Shown: positions 9,401 through 18,770 of the stretch, piece by piece
Numbering within the stretch: position 1 is the stretch's first letter
How the letters are laid out: each line of letters starts with the position of its first letter
Assembly (NCBI GenBank): GCA_001804815.1
Contig: MHBI01000099.1
Location: 304,797 to 368,796 of the forward strand
Source of the DNA: Lentisphaerae bacterium GWF2_50_93
Lineage (GTDB): Bacteria > Verrucomicrobiota > Lentisphaeria > Victivallales > GWF2-50-93
Direction of reading: 5' to 3'
Length of the DNA stretch: 64,000 nt
Position numbers and translations under genes: made by a program
Notes under the pieces: model-generated
The model's database searches: none
Told to the model about the DNA's origin: nothing
Seen by the model: the letters and a program-made list of their open reading frames with translations, nothing else

Positions 9401-11506
9401 CTACTTGTTTCTCTGCAGGCCGATCTTTTCGAATGGGATCTGTTTGAAGCCAGTTTTCAGGGCAGGGGAGTCGTCCTTTAGAAGATAGTTACCTTTTTCA
9501 GGATCGACGAATCCTGGGTCGAGGTTGACGGTGTTGTCCGCGACTTTCGCACATTCGGGTTTTGCATTCCATTCGATCTTGAGCCATTCACCACCAACGC
9601 ATATGTTGTTTTTTATTACGATGTTCTCAGGAGGGACGCCGCCACCCTTTTCATAATATTTGTCAACATCGGCGATCTCAGGATAACGCGTGCTGTAAGG
9701 AGGTTCATGATATTTTATCTCTTTGAGACGGTCCTTCATGAATTTCGTGACCATGTTCACCCAGACAGGATTCTTGTCGATGCCGCGTCCGTCGATATGG
9801 ATTGCCGGTTTGCAGTTGATGAAGATATTGTTTTCGACTTTGAAATCCCTGCCGCCCCCGAGAAAAACCGCGCGCGTGGAGTTCTTCAGGATGTTACCCT
9901 TTATTTCTGTCCCGCTGACGCAGTCGTCCATGTATATCCCCATGGAGCCCATTCCAACACCGCCTATGTCATGGATGAAATTATAATTGATCTTGTTTCC
10001 GCGGTAGGTATAGTCCCTTCCAGTGTAGACCGCGCCGACATCTCCGGTTTCCAGGCATACGTTGTGGATCTCATTGTATTCGATGGTCATGTCATTCCCA
10101 TTGAAGAGAATGGCGTTGTGCGGGCCGTCGTGGATGAGATTATTTGTGGCGCTGAGCCCCACACCCGACATGGAGATTCCGGCCTGGTAGCATTTTGACC
10201 AGCGCCCCATGTGATGGATATGGCAGTTATGAACTTTGTGTCCTCCGGAGACGAGGGTTTTCCTGTTGCCGCCGTCAATGCTGATGCCTCCGTCACCGGT
10301 GTTGTAGACATCGCAGGAGATTATGCCGTGGTTTGTCCCGCCGTTCACGTTAATTCCACGGTTTCCGACATTGCGGATTTTGCAGCCTGCGATCGTGATG
10401 TTCTTTCCGTTGACAATATTCACGCCATGGGAGCGTCCGTCCTCGACTACGAAGTTCTCGAAACGGATGTTCTCCGCATGGTCGAATGATACGACAGGCG
10501 CGTTGTTAATGGAAACGAAGGCTTCTGATTTTCCGATAGGCGAGGGCGGCCAGAAATACAGGATGCCTTTCTCCCTGTCGATATAATATTCTCCCGGGGC
10601 GTCAAGCTCCTCCAGGACGTTCAGGAAATAGAACCGCTGCCCCTTGCGGAAATTATAAAGGCCGTATGGTGCGCTTGTCCTGACAAATCCTTTTTCGGAA
10701 TCGAGGCTTTCAACATGCTCCACCGAGTTCGCCCAGTCCCATGACCAGAAGCCATGGACCCATATGTTTGTATCAGCCTTCCATTTTTTCGGACGGTCAT
10801 CCTTGTAGAGGAATCCGCCGGAGAGATCACCGGTTTCAGCTTTCCATTCATCCTTTATTGGTTTTGCGTAGCCTGATATTTTCAGGTATCCGCCCTCGTT
10901 CGGGTAACGCGCGAGAGTCATGGGTGCGTTGTCGAAGAGGAGTTCCATGTGCGCGGTGGAAACCTTGCGTCCGAATCCGCGGCTTGAAAGGGTGCCGAGA
11001 TCGGAGATGCCGAGTTCCTTCAGATCCGCCTGCAATACTTTTCCTTTTGCCTCCGGCTTGAACCTTGCAATGGCATCCTGGTTGGTCACGGGCTTGAAAT
11101 TGGTGATCCTGCGTCCGCCGGAAAGTACAGCCCTGTCTTTCTGCGAAGCCCTGAAAATGAGTGGAAGTTCATCTGTTCCGGAATCCTCCTTCAGGAATTT
11201 CAATGATGATTCCAGCTCGAACCTGCCTCTGACATTCACTATTGGAGGAACGTCCGTGGCAAGAGAGCCGGTCTTCCTGAGTTCGCGTATTTTATCCCTG
11301 GCCTTCTCCAGGGTGGCAAAGGGGCTTGCGGCAGTTCCAGGATTCTGATCGTTCCCTTTGTCGGACACGAAAAATCCTGTAGTTTTGGACTCCTCCTCTG
11401 CGGGGTTGATCTCTGTCTTTGCCTTCCTGCCGTCTTCCTTTATGGAATCATCGCTGCTGCACGCGGACAATAGGATGAGTATTGGCATTAATAGTATCAG
11501 CCTCAT
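9401..11506 (-). CDS. Right-handed parallel beta-helix lipoprotein (putative glycan-active enzyme)
   Basis: A 701-residue lipoprotein: the N-terminus MRLILLMPILILLSAC is a lipoprotein signal with Cys16 as the expected lipidation site. The mature part opens with FFVSDKGNDQNPGTAASPF, a typical start of pectate-lyase-like beta-helix proteins, followed by many short N-x-I/V coils (residues ~330-560) and a C-terminal NNICVGG / LDPGFVDPEKGNY stretch common in these families. Such folds occur in polysaccharide lyases and in glycoside hydrolase families such as GH120 and GH141; the exact family cannot be set here. It is divergent from the GntR-type regulator and shares its intergenic operator region, so it probably belongs to the same glycan regulon. 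Confidence 0.85.
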   Translation of the reverse strand: MRLILLMPILILLSACSSDDSIKEDGRKAKTEINPAEEESKTTGFFVSDKGNDQNPGTAASPFATLEKARDKIRELRKTGSLATDVPPIVNVRGRFELESSLKFLKEDSGTDELPLIFRASQKDRAVLSGGRRITNFKPVTNQDAIARFKPEAKGKVLQADLKELGISDLGTLSSRGFGRKVSTAHMELLFDNAPMTLARYPNEGGYLKISGYAKPIKDEWKAETGDLSGGFLYKDDRPKKWKADTNIWVHGFWSWDWANSVEHVESLDSEKGFVRTSAPYGLYNFRKGQRFYFLNVLEELDAPGEYYIDREKGILYFWPPSPIGKSEAFVSINNAPVVSFDHAENIRFENFVVEDGRSHGVNIVNGKNITIAGCKIRNVGNRGINVNGGTNHGIISCDVYNTGDGGISIDGGNRKTLVSGGHKVHNCHIHHMGRWSKCYQAGISMSGVGLSATNNLIHDGPHNAILFNGNDMTIEYNEIHNVCLETGDVGAVYTGRDYTYRGNKINYNFIHDIGGVGMGSMGIYMDDCVSGTEIKGNILKNSTRAVFLGGGRDFKVENNIFINCKPAIHIDGRGIDKNPVWVNMVTKFMKDRLKEIKYHEPPYSTRYPEIADVDKYYEKGGGVPPENIVIKNNICVGGEWLKIEWNAKPECAKVADNTVNLDPGFVDPEKGNYLLKDDSPALKTGFKQIPFEKIGLQRNK

Positions 11507-11624
11507 TATTTTATTTCCATTATTTCTGCGGTCGAGTTTTAGTGAACTTTTGTTTGCATTAAAAAATCATTCAAAGGGTTGTTTTTCAACATGTCCAGCG
11601 GCTTTTTACCTGATATTCCCAATA

Positions 11625-11645
11625 AATACATGGGTGACATGTATT
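11625..11645. promoter_or_regulatory. Operator 1 for the divergent GntR-type regulator
   Basis: AATACATG-GGTGA-CATGTATT is a perfect 8-bp inverted repeat with a 5-nt centre. It lies between the lipoprotein gene and the regulator, upstream of the regulator's -35 box. Seventeen bases of it (11624-11640) recur exactly at 11715-11731. Confidence 0.7.
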
Positions 11646-11669
11646 ATGCATAAATAATAACACAGCCTA

Positions 11670-11698
11670 TTGACAACCATTTGCTCTTCGAGTATAAT
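11670..11698 (+). promoter_or_regulatory. Consensus sigma-70-type promoter of the regulator gene
   Basis: TTGACA at 11670-11675 and TATAAT at 11693-11698 are separated by exactly 17 nt, so both hexamers and the spacing match the consensus. Transcription would begin near 11705, giving a leader of only ~16 nt before the ATG at 11721. Operator copies lie on both sides, consistent with a strong promoter held down by repression. Confidence 0.8.
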
Positions 11699-11714
11699 TG
11701 GGACAAGCAAAGGA

Positions 11715-11734
11715 AAATACATGGGTGACATATT
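11715..11734. promoter_or_regulatory. Operator 2 overlapping the regulator start codon
   Basis: AAATACATGGGTGACAT repeats the left 17 nt of operator 1, but the right half is degenerate (CATATT instead of CATGTATT). The ATG inside it is the regulator's own start codon, so binding here would block early transcription. Confidence 0.6.
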
Positions 11735-12797
11735 AAAAAGAATTCGTCATGGAAAATCTTCGGAGGTGCTCAGGAGGATTGTCGCAGGCATGGAATCGGG
11801 GCGTTATTCATCCAGGCTTCCCGGCACGCTTGATTTTGCAGAAGAATTCAAGGTGAACAAGAACACTGTGGACAAGGCCCTGAAAAAACTCATTGAAGAA
11901 GGCCTCATAGTCAGGATGCAGGGCAAAGGCACCTACATTGCCGGGAAGGAACCGCATGACGCAGAGAACGGAAGGGCCAATTCCCGACGCTACGCGTTTA
12001 TCATAGACAGGTCCGACTATTTTACGGGCTATCTCAAGATACTCGATGCCTGCGATGAGGAAATATCGAAGATCAACGGGACGACTATCTTTGTCCAGTT
12101 CGACAGGAATGAAAGTCCTGCAAAGCTCCTTGGCAGGCTCCGTTCAAGGCAGATTGAAGGTGTTTTCGCCTGCGGTCTCATCCCCGGCGAGCTGCTCAGG
12201 GAAATCAAGAGGGAGTTCAAGGTGATCCTGATAGATTCCAAGGGAGACGGGGAACCGGTGAATTACGTCATATGGAACAATTATGAAGCTGGAGCCAGCA
12301 TAGCCAGGAGGCTCATAAGAAAAGGATGCCGCCATTTTTCCTGCATCCAGGCCTACAGGCCCTCGCCGAAAAACGTAAAGATAATAAGCCCGAATTATAT
12401 GGAAAGAGCCGCAGGATTCAAGTACGGGATTGAGGAGGCGGGTCTGAAGATGACGACTTTCCTGACAGACTGGAAATTCTCCGATCCCTCCCTGAATGCC
12501 AGAATTGCGGAGGAGCTGGCCGTAAATTTACGGAAAAGGGCTGTCATGTCCCCCTGCTACCAGCTTGCCTTGCAGGCGCTTCTTAAGACTGGCAAGGCCG
12601 GGCTGCTGTCTTCCGGACTTAAAATGGGGACGTTCATCAACAGCGAAGAGCTGTGCTGCCTCACGGATGGAGCCTATGCTCTCCTCGACGTAGAGAAATG
12701 CGCGAGATCCGCGGCATCGATCCTCCTGGACGTTCTCGGGCGTCCGTCTGAAAAATATAAGACCGTGACAATGGACAACGAATATGTTGAAATCTGA
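11721..12797 (+). CDS. GntR-type HTH / LacI-type sensor transcriptional regulator
   Basis: An AraR-like architecture of 358 residues: an N-terminal winged helix of the GntR family (residues ~8-75, with LPGTLDFAEEFKVNKNTVDK and the wing GLIVRMQGKGTYIAG), then a periplasmic-binding-protein-like effector domain (~95-345). An in-frame upstream start is possible, but ATG 11721 has AGGAAA upstream and the upstream codons overlap the promoter. The effector is presumably a sugar freed by the adjacent enzymes. Two operator copies flank its promoter, one over its own start codon, so negative autoregulation and control of the divergent lipoprotein are likely (inference). Confidence 0.9.
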   Translation: MGDILKRIRHGKSSEVLRRIVAGMESGRYSSRLPGTLDFAEEFKVNKNTVDKALKKLIEEGLIVRMQGKGTYIAGKEPHDAENGRANSRRYAFIIDRSDYFTGYLKILDACDEEISKINGTTIFVQFDRNESPAKLLGRLRSRQIEGVFACGLIPGELLREIKREFKVILIDSKGDGEPVNYVIWNNYEAGASIARRLIRKGCRHFSCIQAYRPSPKNVKIISPNYMERAAGFKYGIEEAGLKMTTFLTDWKFSDPSLNARIAEELAVNLRKRAVMSPCYQLALQALLKTGKAGLLSSGLKMGTFINSEELCCLTDGAYALLDVEKCARSAASILLDVLGRPSEKYKTVTMDNEYVEI

Positions 12798-12809
12798 AAG
12801 GCAGTAATT

Positions 12810-13601
12810 ATGGATTCTTCATTGCATCAGAATACGAAAGGGCGTAATTCCCATGGATCGGACTGCCCGGATCCGTCCAGTCCCTCCTTCACATTAATCG
12901 AGCTGCTGGTGGTAATTGCGATAATCGCAATTCTGGCGGCGATGCTTCTGCCCGCCCTGAAGAACGCGAAGGACAAGGCGAAGCAGATCGTCTGCGCCTC
13001 GAATCTGAAGCAGATAATCGGAGCTGTTCCCATGTATACAGATGATTACGGGGGATATATGAATCCACATAGCGGGAAGTATCCCGGCACTTTGGCGACC
13101 GTCTACTGGGCTGACTATCTCTGCCCGTACTTTGATCCATCTGCGAAAATCTCAAGCGTAGGGGGGTCTGCCTCCGTTGGAACAATTTCCAGAAGCGGGA
13201 CATGGGAGACAGGCTGGCATAAGATATCACACCTCTGCGACTGTCCTTCGCAGGACCAGTCTTCCAGGACAGCCGACCGCTATGAATACTCCTGGAACAC
13301 TTATCACAGCTGGACCACCACCAATCCACAAAATGCAATAAAGCTGAGTTTCTTCAAACAGCCCGATAAATTCTGCCAGATAATGGATCTCGGCTACCCA
13401 GGTCCTGATACAGATCCTGAACGCGTCTTCAACCCGGGAAATTCCGGGCAGATGTCGCTTCTGGCCATATACACGCCGCACTCCAGGACTTCGAATGCCA
13501 GTTATCTCGACTGCCATGTGGAAACAATCCAGAGAGACTTCCTGAGTTCATATGTTGGCTCAGTCTATATCCCTGTAGGATGGCCTTTCAGACAGAAGTG
13601 A
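12810..13601 (+). CDS. Pseudopilin-like protein with prepilin N-terminus and H-X9-D motif
   Basis: A 263-residue protein with a 26-residue polar leader, then F27-TLIELLVVIAIIAILAAML, a class III (type IV pilin) transmembrane segment with Glu at +5. The residue before the cleavage site is Ser rather than Gly. Near the C-terminus H-S-R-T-S-N-A-S-Y-L-D fits the H-X9-DG processing-associated motif except that Gly is Cys. Such proteins are strongly expanded in Lentisphaerae and Planctomycetes and often sit in CAZyme and sulfatase loci. It lies 12 nt after the regulator and 9 nt before the sulfatase, so it is probably co-transcribed. A role in binding or secreting glycan enzymes is inference. Confidence 0.9.
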   Translation: MDSSLHQNTKGRNSHGSDCPDPSSPSFTLIELLVVIAIIAILAAMLLPALKNAKDKAKQIVCASNLKQIIGAVPMYTDDYGGYMNPHSGKYPGTLATVYWADYLCPYFDPSAKISSVGGSASVGTISRSGTWETGWHKISHLCDCPSQDQSSRTADRYEYSWNTYHSWTTTNPQNAIKLSFFKQPDKFCQIMDLGYPGPDTDPERVFNPGNSGQMSLLAIYTPHSRTSNASYLDCHVETIQRDFLSSYVGSVYIPVGWPFRQK

Positions 13602-13610
13602 AATGTTAAA

Positions 13611-15110
13611 ATGAATATCCTGCTTATAACAAGCGATCAGCAGCACTGGAATACCCTCGGATTCCTGAATCCTGAGATTAAAACTCCAAATCTCGACAGG
13701 CTTGCACGCCAGGGCACGAATTTCAGCCGGGCTTACACTGTCAACCCCACATGCACGCCTACCAGGGCTTCGATCATAACCGGCATGTATCCGAGCCAGC
13801 ATGGGGCCTGGTCGCTGGGGACGAAGCTTCCTGAAACAGTTCCGGCTGTCGGCGGTTATTTCCAGAAAGCCGGATACAGGACCGCACTTGTAGGGAAAGC
13901 CCATTTCCAGCAGCTTCTGGACACCCCGGAATATCCATCGCTTGAATCGAACCCCTTGCAGCAGGATCTCGATTTCTGGCGCAGGTTCAACGGGCCTTTC
14001 TATGGTTTCGAGCATGTCGAACTTGCCAGGAACCATGCAGACGAATACCATGTCGGACAGCATTATGCATTATGGATGGAGGAAAAGGGCTTCAGGAACT
14101 GGCGCGATTGTTTCCAGCCGCCCGCTGGAACAGCTCCAGCGCAAAAATGGAAATGGAACATCCCGGAGGAATTTCATTACGACAACTGGATAGCTGAACG
14201 CACCAGCGCCCTCATGCAGGAATACAATGACAAAGGGGAAAACTTCTTTCTCTGGGCGAGCTTCCTCGATCCGCATCCGCCATATCTGGTGCCGGAACCA
14301 TGGGACACCATGTATGATCCTGAAAATCTGACAGTGCCGTGCATGAACAGGGGCGAACACGACGGCAACCCCCCGCATTTCAGGATGACGCAGGAGGAAA
14401 ATCCTGATTTTTCCGGATATAAGGAGAAGGACGGCAATGCCTGCCATGGTTTTCACAGCCATCTGCAGGACAGGAAATCATTGGCAAAAAACATCTCCGT
14501 CTATTACGGGATGATAAGTCTCATGGACAAGTATATCGGCAGGATTCTTGACAAGCTCGACAGTCTTGGCATTGCAGATGACACGCTTGTGGTCTTCACC
14601 ACAGACCACGGTCATTTTTATGGACACCACGGACTGAATTCCAAGGGGGCCTTCCATTACGAGGATCTTGTCAAAGTTCCATTCATAGCGCGGATGCCGG
14701 GGAAGGTTCCGGCTGGAAAATCATGCAGCAGCCTCCAGTCGCTGGTCGATCTCGCACCCACATTCCTGGACTTCTGCGGGATTGATGTTCCAAGGACGAT
14801 GACCGGGAAAAGCCAGAAGGATGTCTGGACGGGAACAGTTGAATCAGTCCGGGACAGCGTGATAGTCGAGAACCGCCACCAGCCAACCACTGTTTTCCAC
14901 AAGACATACATAGACAGCAGGTATAAAATAACCGTATACTATGGGAAGGACTACGGGGAGCTTTTCGATCTTGAACGCGACCCTGGAGAAACATGCAACC
15001 TCTGGGACAATCCGGAATGCAGCAACCTGAAGCAGGAGCTGCTTCTCAAATACATTCATGCGGAAATGGCAAAGGAACCGCTGTGGATGCCGAGGGTCGC
15101 CGGAGCCTGA
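13611..15110 (+). CDS. Type I sulfatase (alkaline phosphatase superfamily)
   Basis: A 499-residue sulfatase. Residues near the start (TSDQQHW) supply metal-binding Asp9, and C48-TPTR is the C-x-P-x-R formylglycine motif, so Cys48 would need oxidation by a formylglycine-generating enzyme or an anaerobic sulfatase-maturating enzyme; neither is evident in this window. Further active-site motifs are FTTDHGHFYGHHG (~residues 325-337) and a late KGAFHYEDLVKVPF. Length matches arylsulfatase/choline-sulfatase relatives. No signal peptide is visible, suggesting action on imported sulfated sugars or non-classical export. The substrate is unknown. Ribosome-binding site is weak; the gene follows the pseudopilin by 9 nt. 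Confidence 0.92.
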   Translation: MNILLITSDQQHWNTLGFLNPEIKTPNLDRLARQGTNFSRAYTVNPTCTPTRASIITGMYPSQHGAWSLGTKLPETVPAVGGYFQKAGYRTALVGKAHFQQLLDTPEYPSLESNPLQQDLDFWRRFNGPFYGFEHVELARNHADEYHVGQHYALWMEEKGFRNWRDCFQPPAGTAPAQKWKWNIPEEFHYDNWIAERTSALMQEYNDKGENFFLWASFLDPHPPYLVPEPWDTMYDPENLTVPCMNRGEHDGNPPHFRMTQEENPDFSGYKEKDGNACHGFHSHLQDRKSLAKNISVYYGMISLMDKYIGRILDKLDSLGIADDTLVVFTTDHGHFYGHHGLNSKGAFHYEDLVKVPFIARMPGKVPAGKSCSSLQSLVDLAPTFLDFCGIDVPRTMTGKSQKDVWTGTVESVRDSVIVENRHQPTTVFHKTYIDSRYKITVYYGKDYGELFDLERDPGETCNLWDNPECSNLKQELLLKYIHAEMAKEPLWMPRVAGA

Positions 15111-15157
15111 AAGATTCCTGGGCTCGAGTTTTTCAATCATTATAAATTGGGGACTAC

Positions 15158-16102
15158 ATGAAGATAACCGGTACTTTCATTGATGAGATCAGCCATGACA
15201 TCCCACACCAGAACTGGGGGCGCAAGGAATGGGATGGCGACTTCAAGGCGATGAAGAATATCGGCATAGACACTGTCGTAATGATCCGCTGCGGCTACAA
15301 AAAGTGGATCACCTATCCCTCAAAAGTACTTTCCAAGGCGGAAGGATGCTTCACTCCAGGCCTCGATCTTGTGGAAATGTTCCTGGAGCTGTCGGAGAAG
15401 CACGGGATGAATTTTTATTTTGGCACCTATGATTCCGGCAAATACTGGCACAGTGACAGGCCTGACAGGGAAATCGATCTAAGCATCAGGGTTGTCGATG
15501 AAGTCTGGGAGAAATACGGTTCGAGTCCGGCGTTCAAGGGATGGTATCTTTCTTTGGAATGTTCGCGCAACTTTGGCGATATCATCGACATCTACGCGAA
15601 ACTCGGGAGGCATTGCAAATCAATATCCGGTAATCTGCCGGTACTCATTTCCCCGTGGATAGACGGCCGTAAGGCTGTCAGTTCTTCAAGTTCGGAGCTT
15701 TCGAGGAATGACGGAATCACCCTTGGGCAGCACGAGAAGGAATGGAATGAGATAATGGGCGGGATCAAAGGGGCTGTGGATATTGTCGCATTTCAGGATG
15801 GGCACGTCGACTACGAGGATCTTGCTGACTATCTCGAGGTCAACAAGTCGCTCGCCAAAAGGCACGGCCTGTCCTGTTGGACCAATATCGAGACGTTCGA
15901 CCGTGACATGCCAATAAAGTTCCTGCCAATTAAGTGGGAGAAACTGCTTTTCAAGATGGAAGCCGCTGAGAAGGCCGGAATCGAGAACGGGATAACTTTT
16001 GAATTCTCGCATTTCATGAGCCCGAACTCGATGTATCCTTCAGCCGCCCACCTGTACAAGCGCTACTGCGAATGGCTCAGGATGCGAAAACACAAGCGCT
16101 AG
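15158..16102 (+). CDS. DUF4434-like TIM-barrel protein, putative glycosidase
   Basis: A 314-residue protein without a signal peptide, resembling DUF4434 proteins: an opening GTFIDEISHDIPHQNW, the segment NIGIDTVVMIRCGYKKW, and alternating beta/alpha units consistent with a (beta/alpha)8 barrel. Acidic residues in FKGWYLSLECS and CWTNIETFD are placed where catalytic carboxylates often lie, but this is not proven. GGGGAC precedes the ATG. It follows the sulfatase by 47 nt in the same direction and probably acts in the same glycan pathway. DUF4434 has no settled reaction as far as I know. Confidence 0.7.
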   Translation: MKITGTFIDEISHDIPHQNWGRKEWDGDFKAMKNIGIDTVVMIRCGYKKWITYPSKVLSKAEGCFTPGLDLVEMFLELSEKHGMNFYFGTYDSGKYWHSDRPDREIDLSIRVVDEVWEKYGSSPAFKGWYLSLECSRNFGDIIDIYAKLGRHCKSISGNLPVLISPWIDGRKAVSSSSSELSRNDGITLGQHEKEWNEIMGGIKGAVDIVAFQDGHVDYEDLADYLEVNKSLAKRHGLSCWTNIETFDRDMPIKFLPIKWEKLLFKMEAAEKAGIENGITFEFSHFMSPNSMYPSAAHLYKRYCEWLRMRKHKR

Positions 16103-16181
16103 GATACCGCCTGTTTAAAAATATGAAAACATGAGATGTGTCTTGGAATAGAATGTGCAATAACAAAAAAAAGGAGCTGAA

Positions 16182-16727
16182 ATGAAAAAACTGACTGTGT
16201 TCGTGATCGCAGCATTGGCGCTGAGCCTCAATCTCCATGCGGAAAAGAAGACCAACCTGGTGAAGATCCAGAGCGGTGAGACATTCAGCGATGTTTCAAA
16301 AGACGTCACACAGGCCCTCTCCGAGGAAAACACCGGAGGCAACACCGCGTCGCTGAAGGTTGTCTGGAGCGGTGCCGAAGGATCCTGCGGAATGTACAAT
16401 CCTACGCTCAAGGACTGGAGTGCGGCAAGTACCATGGTCGTCAACGTCTTCTATCCCGGGAAAGCGATAGCCAAGCTCAATCTCGTGGTTGTACCCAAGG
16501 ATCTCAAGGGCAAATCCCGCTACGAGGGGAGGTCCGACAGCTCCTATGTGATGAAGCCGGGGCAGAATGCCGTGAAAATCCCGCTCGGCGATCTTGTCAC
16601 AAACGGTGGGCAGCCTCTGGATCTCAAGCAGGTAGTCCAGTTCTACTTCAGCCCTGACGCCAAGGCTCTGGAAGCTGAAAAGGCATATACCGTTTTCTTC
16701 CAGGAAATCTACCTGGTGTTCCCGTAA
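16182..16727 (+). CDS. Small secreted protein, unknown function
   Basis: A 181-residue protein with a clear signal peptide (MKKLTVFVIAALALSLNLHA, cleavage after HA) and a strong AAGGAG ribosome-binding site. The mature part looks like an all-beta domain with alternating hydrophobic residues (AKLNLVVVPKDLKG, NAVKIPLGDL, VVQFYFSPD, YTVFFQEIYLVFP). The last part resembles carbohydrate-binding-module-like beta sandwiches seen next to DUF4091 proteins. It lies 37 nt before the DUF4091 gene, so a binding or accessory role is plausible. I do not recognise a named family. Confidence 0.7.
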   Translation: MKKLTVFVIAALALSLNLHAEKKTNLVKIQSGETFSDVSKDVTQALSEENTGGNTASLKVVWSGAEGSCGMYNPTLKDWSAASTMVVNVFYPGKAIAKLNLVVVPKDLKGKSRYEGRSDSSYVMKPGQNAVKIPLGDLVTNGGQPLDLKQVVQFYFSPDAKALEAEKAYTVFFQEIYLVFP

Positions 16728-16764
16728 GATAAAACTGAACTGGACATCTGGGAGGAGTAGCTAG

Positions 16765-18540
16765 ATGAAGAAAATTGTACTGTCTGTTTTTGCTTGTGCC
16801 GTGATATTTTCCGCGATCGGGCAGGAGGAAGCTCCTTCTTCTGAACGCATCATCCTGAAGGACATTCTTGCTGAAATCGGCAAGCCGGAAATAAGTACCC
16901 ATATCCGGATTCTCGAGAAGATGGGGAAGTTCAATCTGCTTCCTGCGGAATCTCCGACGAGCGACAATGCCTTCAGGGCGTTCCACAGGGATCTCAGGAA
17001 TACCGTCCTTTTCATTCCCGCATCCGGAAGACCATTCCTGCACAACCAGGTGCCTTCAAGGGAGGAAATCGAAAATCCCGCGCTCGGCATGAACCTCGCA
17101 AAAGGGCAGAAGTCCTTCTCGGTGTTCGGAGTCGTTCCATCTGACGAGCTCAAGGACGTCAAGGTCTCGGTCGGAGAGATGAAAGGCGCATCCGGCAAAA
17201 TCTTCCCTGCAGATAAAATAAGGATTTATTTCCTTAAGCATCTGATGAAATCTACAGACCAGTATGTATTCAGGCCTTTTCCGTTCGGAATGCAGCCGCT
17301 TGATGGCCCTGTCGGCCTGCACAAGGGCATCACCTATGGTTTTGCAGTCGAAGCAACGGCCCCTGCATCCCAGCCGCCGGACACGTATTCCGGGAAAATA
17401 ACCTTCTCGTCGGGAAATGTTTCAATCGAGAAGGATATGTCGGTCAAGGTATATGATTTCGCGCTCCTCCGGCCGGAAGCTGAAAGGATGAACTGGGGTT
17501 TCTACTGTTCGCTCAAGGATGCGCTTGCGGCGGACTACGAATTCATGGCCTCGTACGGGATTAATACGCTGGTCATCAATGCTGGGGTCGGAGAGGCCTA
17601 TCTGGAAAGAATCAGGAATATCAGGAAATCAGGAATAGACGGAATCCTCCTCCTGGACGTGGGGGCCCTTGATTCAGCCATCAAGGATATCCCGTATACA
17701 AAGGAATGGGAGGCCAGGTACAAGGAGCAGGTCTCCGCGTTCCAGAAACAGATGAAGGATGCCGGAGAGGAAGGCAGGTATATAGGACTCATCCACGACG
17801 AGCCCCGGGAGACGATGCTCAGCGCATGGAACAGGACTTATGAACAGATGATGATTTACCATAAGCTCGTAGGAGAGGCGGCTCCAGGCATGCCAAGGGG
17901 CGTCAACCCCATGTCCGACGGGCCTGTCTCAGAACGGCATCCCCTGGGCCTTTATGCGGATTTCGCAAGGACATTTGAGATGATCATGCCGCACTACTGG
18001 GCGCACTGCAGGAATATGATCCGGCTCGCCAGGGAGAACCCCGGATGCAGGCTCTGGAGCTACAACGACGGTGACAACAGGCTTGCCTGGGGGCTTCATT
18101 CGTGGAAGGTCGGACTGAAGGGGAGAACCCTCTACAACTACAGGCCATATGGCGAGAATGAACATCCCCTGTCGCCGGTCTACATGTCAAGCAGGGAATT
18201 CGACGGCCGGAGCTTTACCGGGAATTATGTCGTGGCCTGGAAGGACAGGATATGGGGCACCGTCACACTCATGAACATGTATGAGGGGATAAATGACTAC
18301 AAGTACGTCTACACTCTTGAGAAGGTGATCGGCAAGGCGTCCTCCGAAAGGAAAGCTGTCGCCGCCGAAGCGCAGGTGTTCCTGGACAAACTGAAGAGCG
18401 AGGTGCCGGAATATGCGCATTCCGAGAAATTCACCGACGGCAAGGAGTCGGGTACCGGTGAAGTTGACGCCCAGATCGTCACCAGGCTGGATTCAATCCG
18501 TGCGAAGCTCGCAGACTATATTGAGAAGATGTCAAAGTAG
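16765..18540 (+). CDS. Secreted DUF4091 glycoside-hydrolase-like protein
   Basis: A 591-residue exported protein with signal peptide MKKIVLSVFACAVIFSAIGQ and a strong GGAGGAG ribosome-binding site. An N-terminal beta domain (~residues 25-230) is followed by a barrel-like region containing YGINTLVINAG, GLIHDEPRE and IMPHYW, then the DUF4091-type end with WSYNDGDN and YEGINDYKYVYTLEKV. The HDEPRE glutamate is a reasonable candidate acid/base. DUF4091 proteins are widespread in Lentisphaerae, Planctomycetes and Bacteroidetes glycan loci. A second member lies at 20555-22861 in the same transcription unit direction but with low similarity, so they probably act on different linkages. Confidence 0.8.
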   Translation: MKKIVLSVFACAVIFSAIGQEEAPSSERIILKDILAEIGKPEISTHIRILEKMGKFNLLPAESPTSDNAFRAFHRDLRNTVLFIPASGRPFLHNQVPSREEIENPALGMNLAKGQKSFSVFGVVPSDELKDVKVSVGEMKGASGKIFPADKIRIYFLKHLMKSTDQYVFRPFPFGMQPLDGPVGLHKGITYGFAVEATAPASQPPDTYSGKITFSSGNVSIEKDMSVKVYDFALLRPEAERMNWGFYCSLKDALAADYEFMASYGINTLVINAGVGEAYLERIRNIRKSGIDGILLLDVGALDSAIKDIPYTKEWEARYKEQVSAFQKQMKDAGEEGRYIGLIHDEPRETMLSAWNRTYEQMMIYHKLVGEAAPGMPRGVNPMSDGPVSERHPLGLYADFARTFEMIMPHYWAHCRNMIRLARENPGCRLWSYNDGDNRLAWGLHSWKVGLKGRTLYNYRPYGENEHPLSPVYMSSREFDGRSFTGNYVVAWKDRIWGTVTLMNMYEGINDYKYVYTLEKVIGKASSERKAVAAEAQVFLDKLKSEVPEYAHSEKFTDGKESGTGEVDAQIVTRLDSIRAKLADYIEKMSK

Positions 18541-18551
18541 GAGGGGCGTCC

Positions 18552-18770
18552 TTGAAAATAGAGAATAAAAAATACTGGGCCGGCGAGAAATGGATGCCAG
18601 GCGAAAACTGGATCGAGGAGACCCTCGATCTTTCCTTCATATCTCCTGGCAAAGTTGAAGTTTCACTCGGAATCGTGCCGAAGACAATCAATATTCCAAA
18701 AATCAGGTTCGCCATAAACGGTTTGAATCGTGATGGATGGTATGTCCTGTCGGAATTCGCCGTCACATGA
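18552..18770 (+). CDS. Hypothetical 72-residue ORF with TTG start
   Basis: The stop codon of the preceding DUF4091 gene is followed at once by GGAGGGG, placed 7 nt before a TTG, so translation is plausible and probably coupled. The product has aromatic-rich beta-like segments (KYWAGEKWMPGENW, DGWYVLSEFAV) and could be a small stand-alone beta domain or the truncated end of a larger secreted protein. No known family is recognised. Confidence 0.5.
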   Translation: MKIENKKYWAGEKWMPGENWIEETLDLSFISPGKVEVSLGIVPKTINIPKIRFAINGLNRDGWYVLSEFAVT

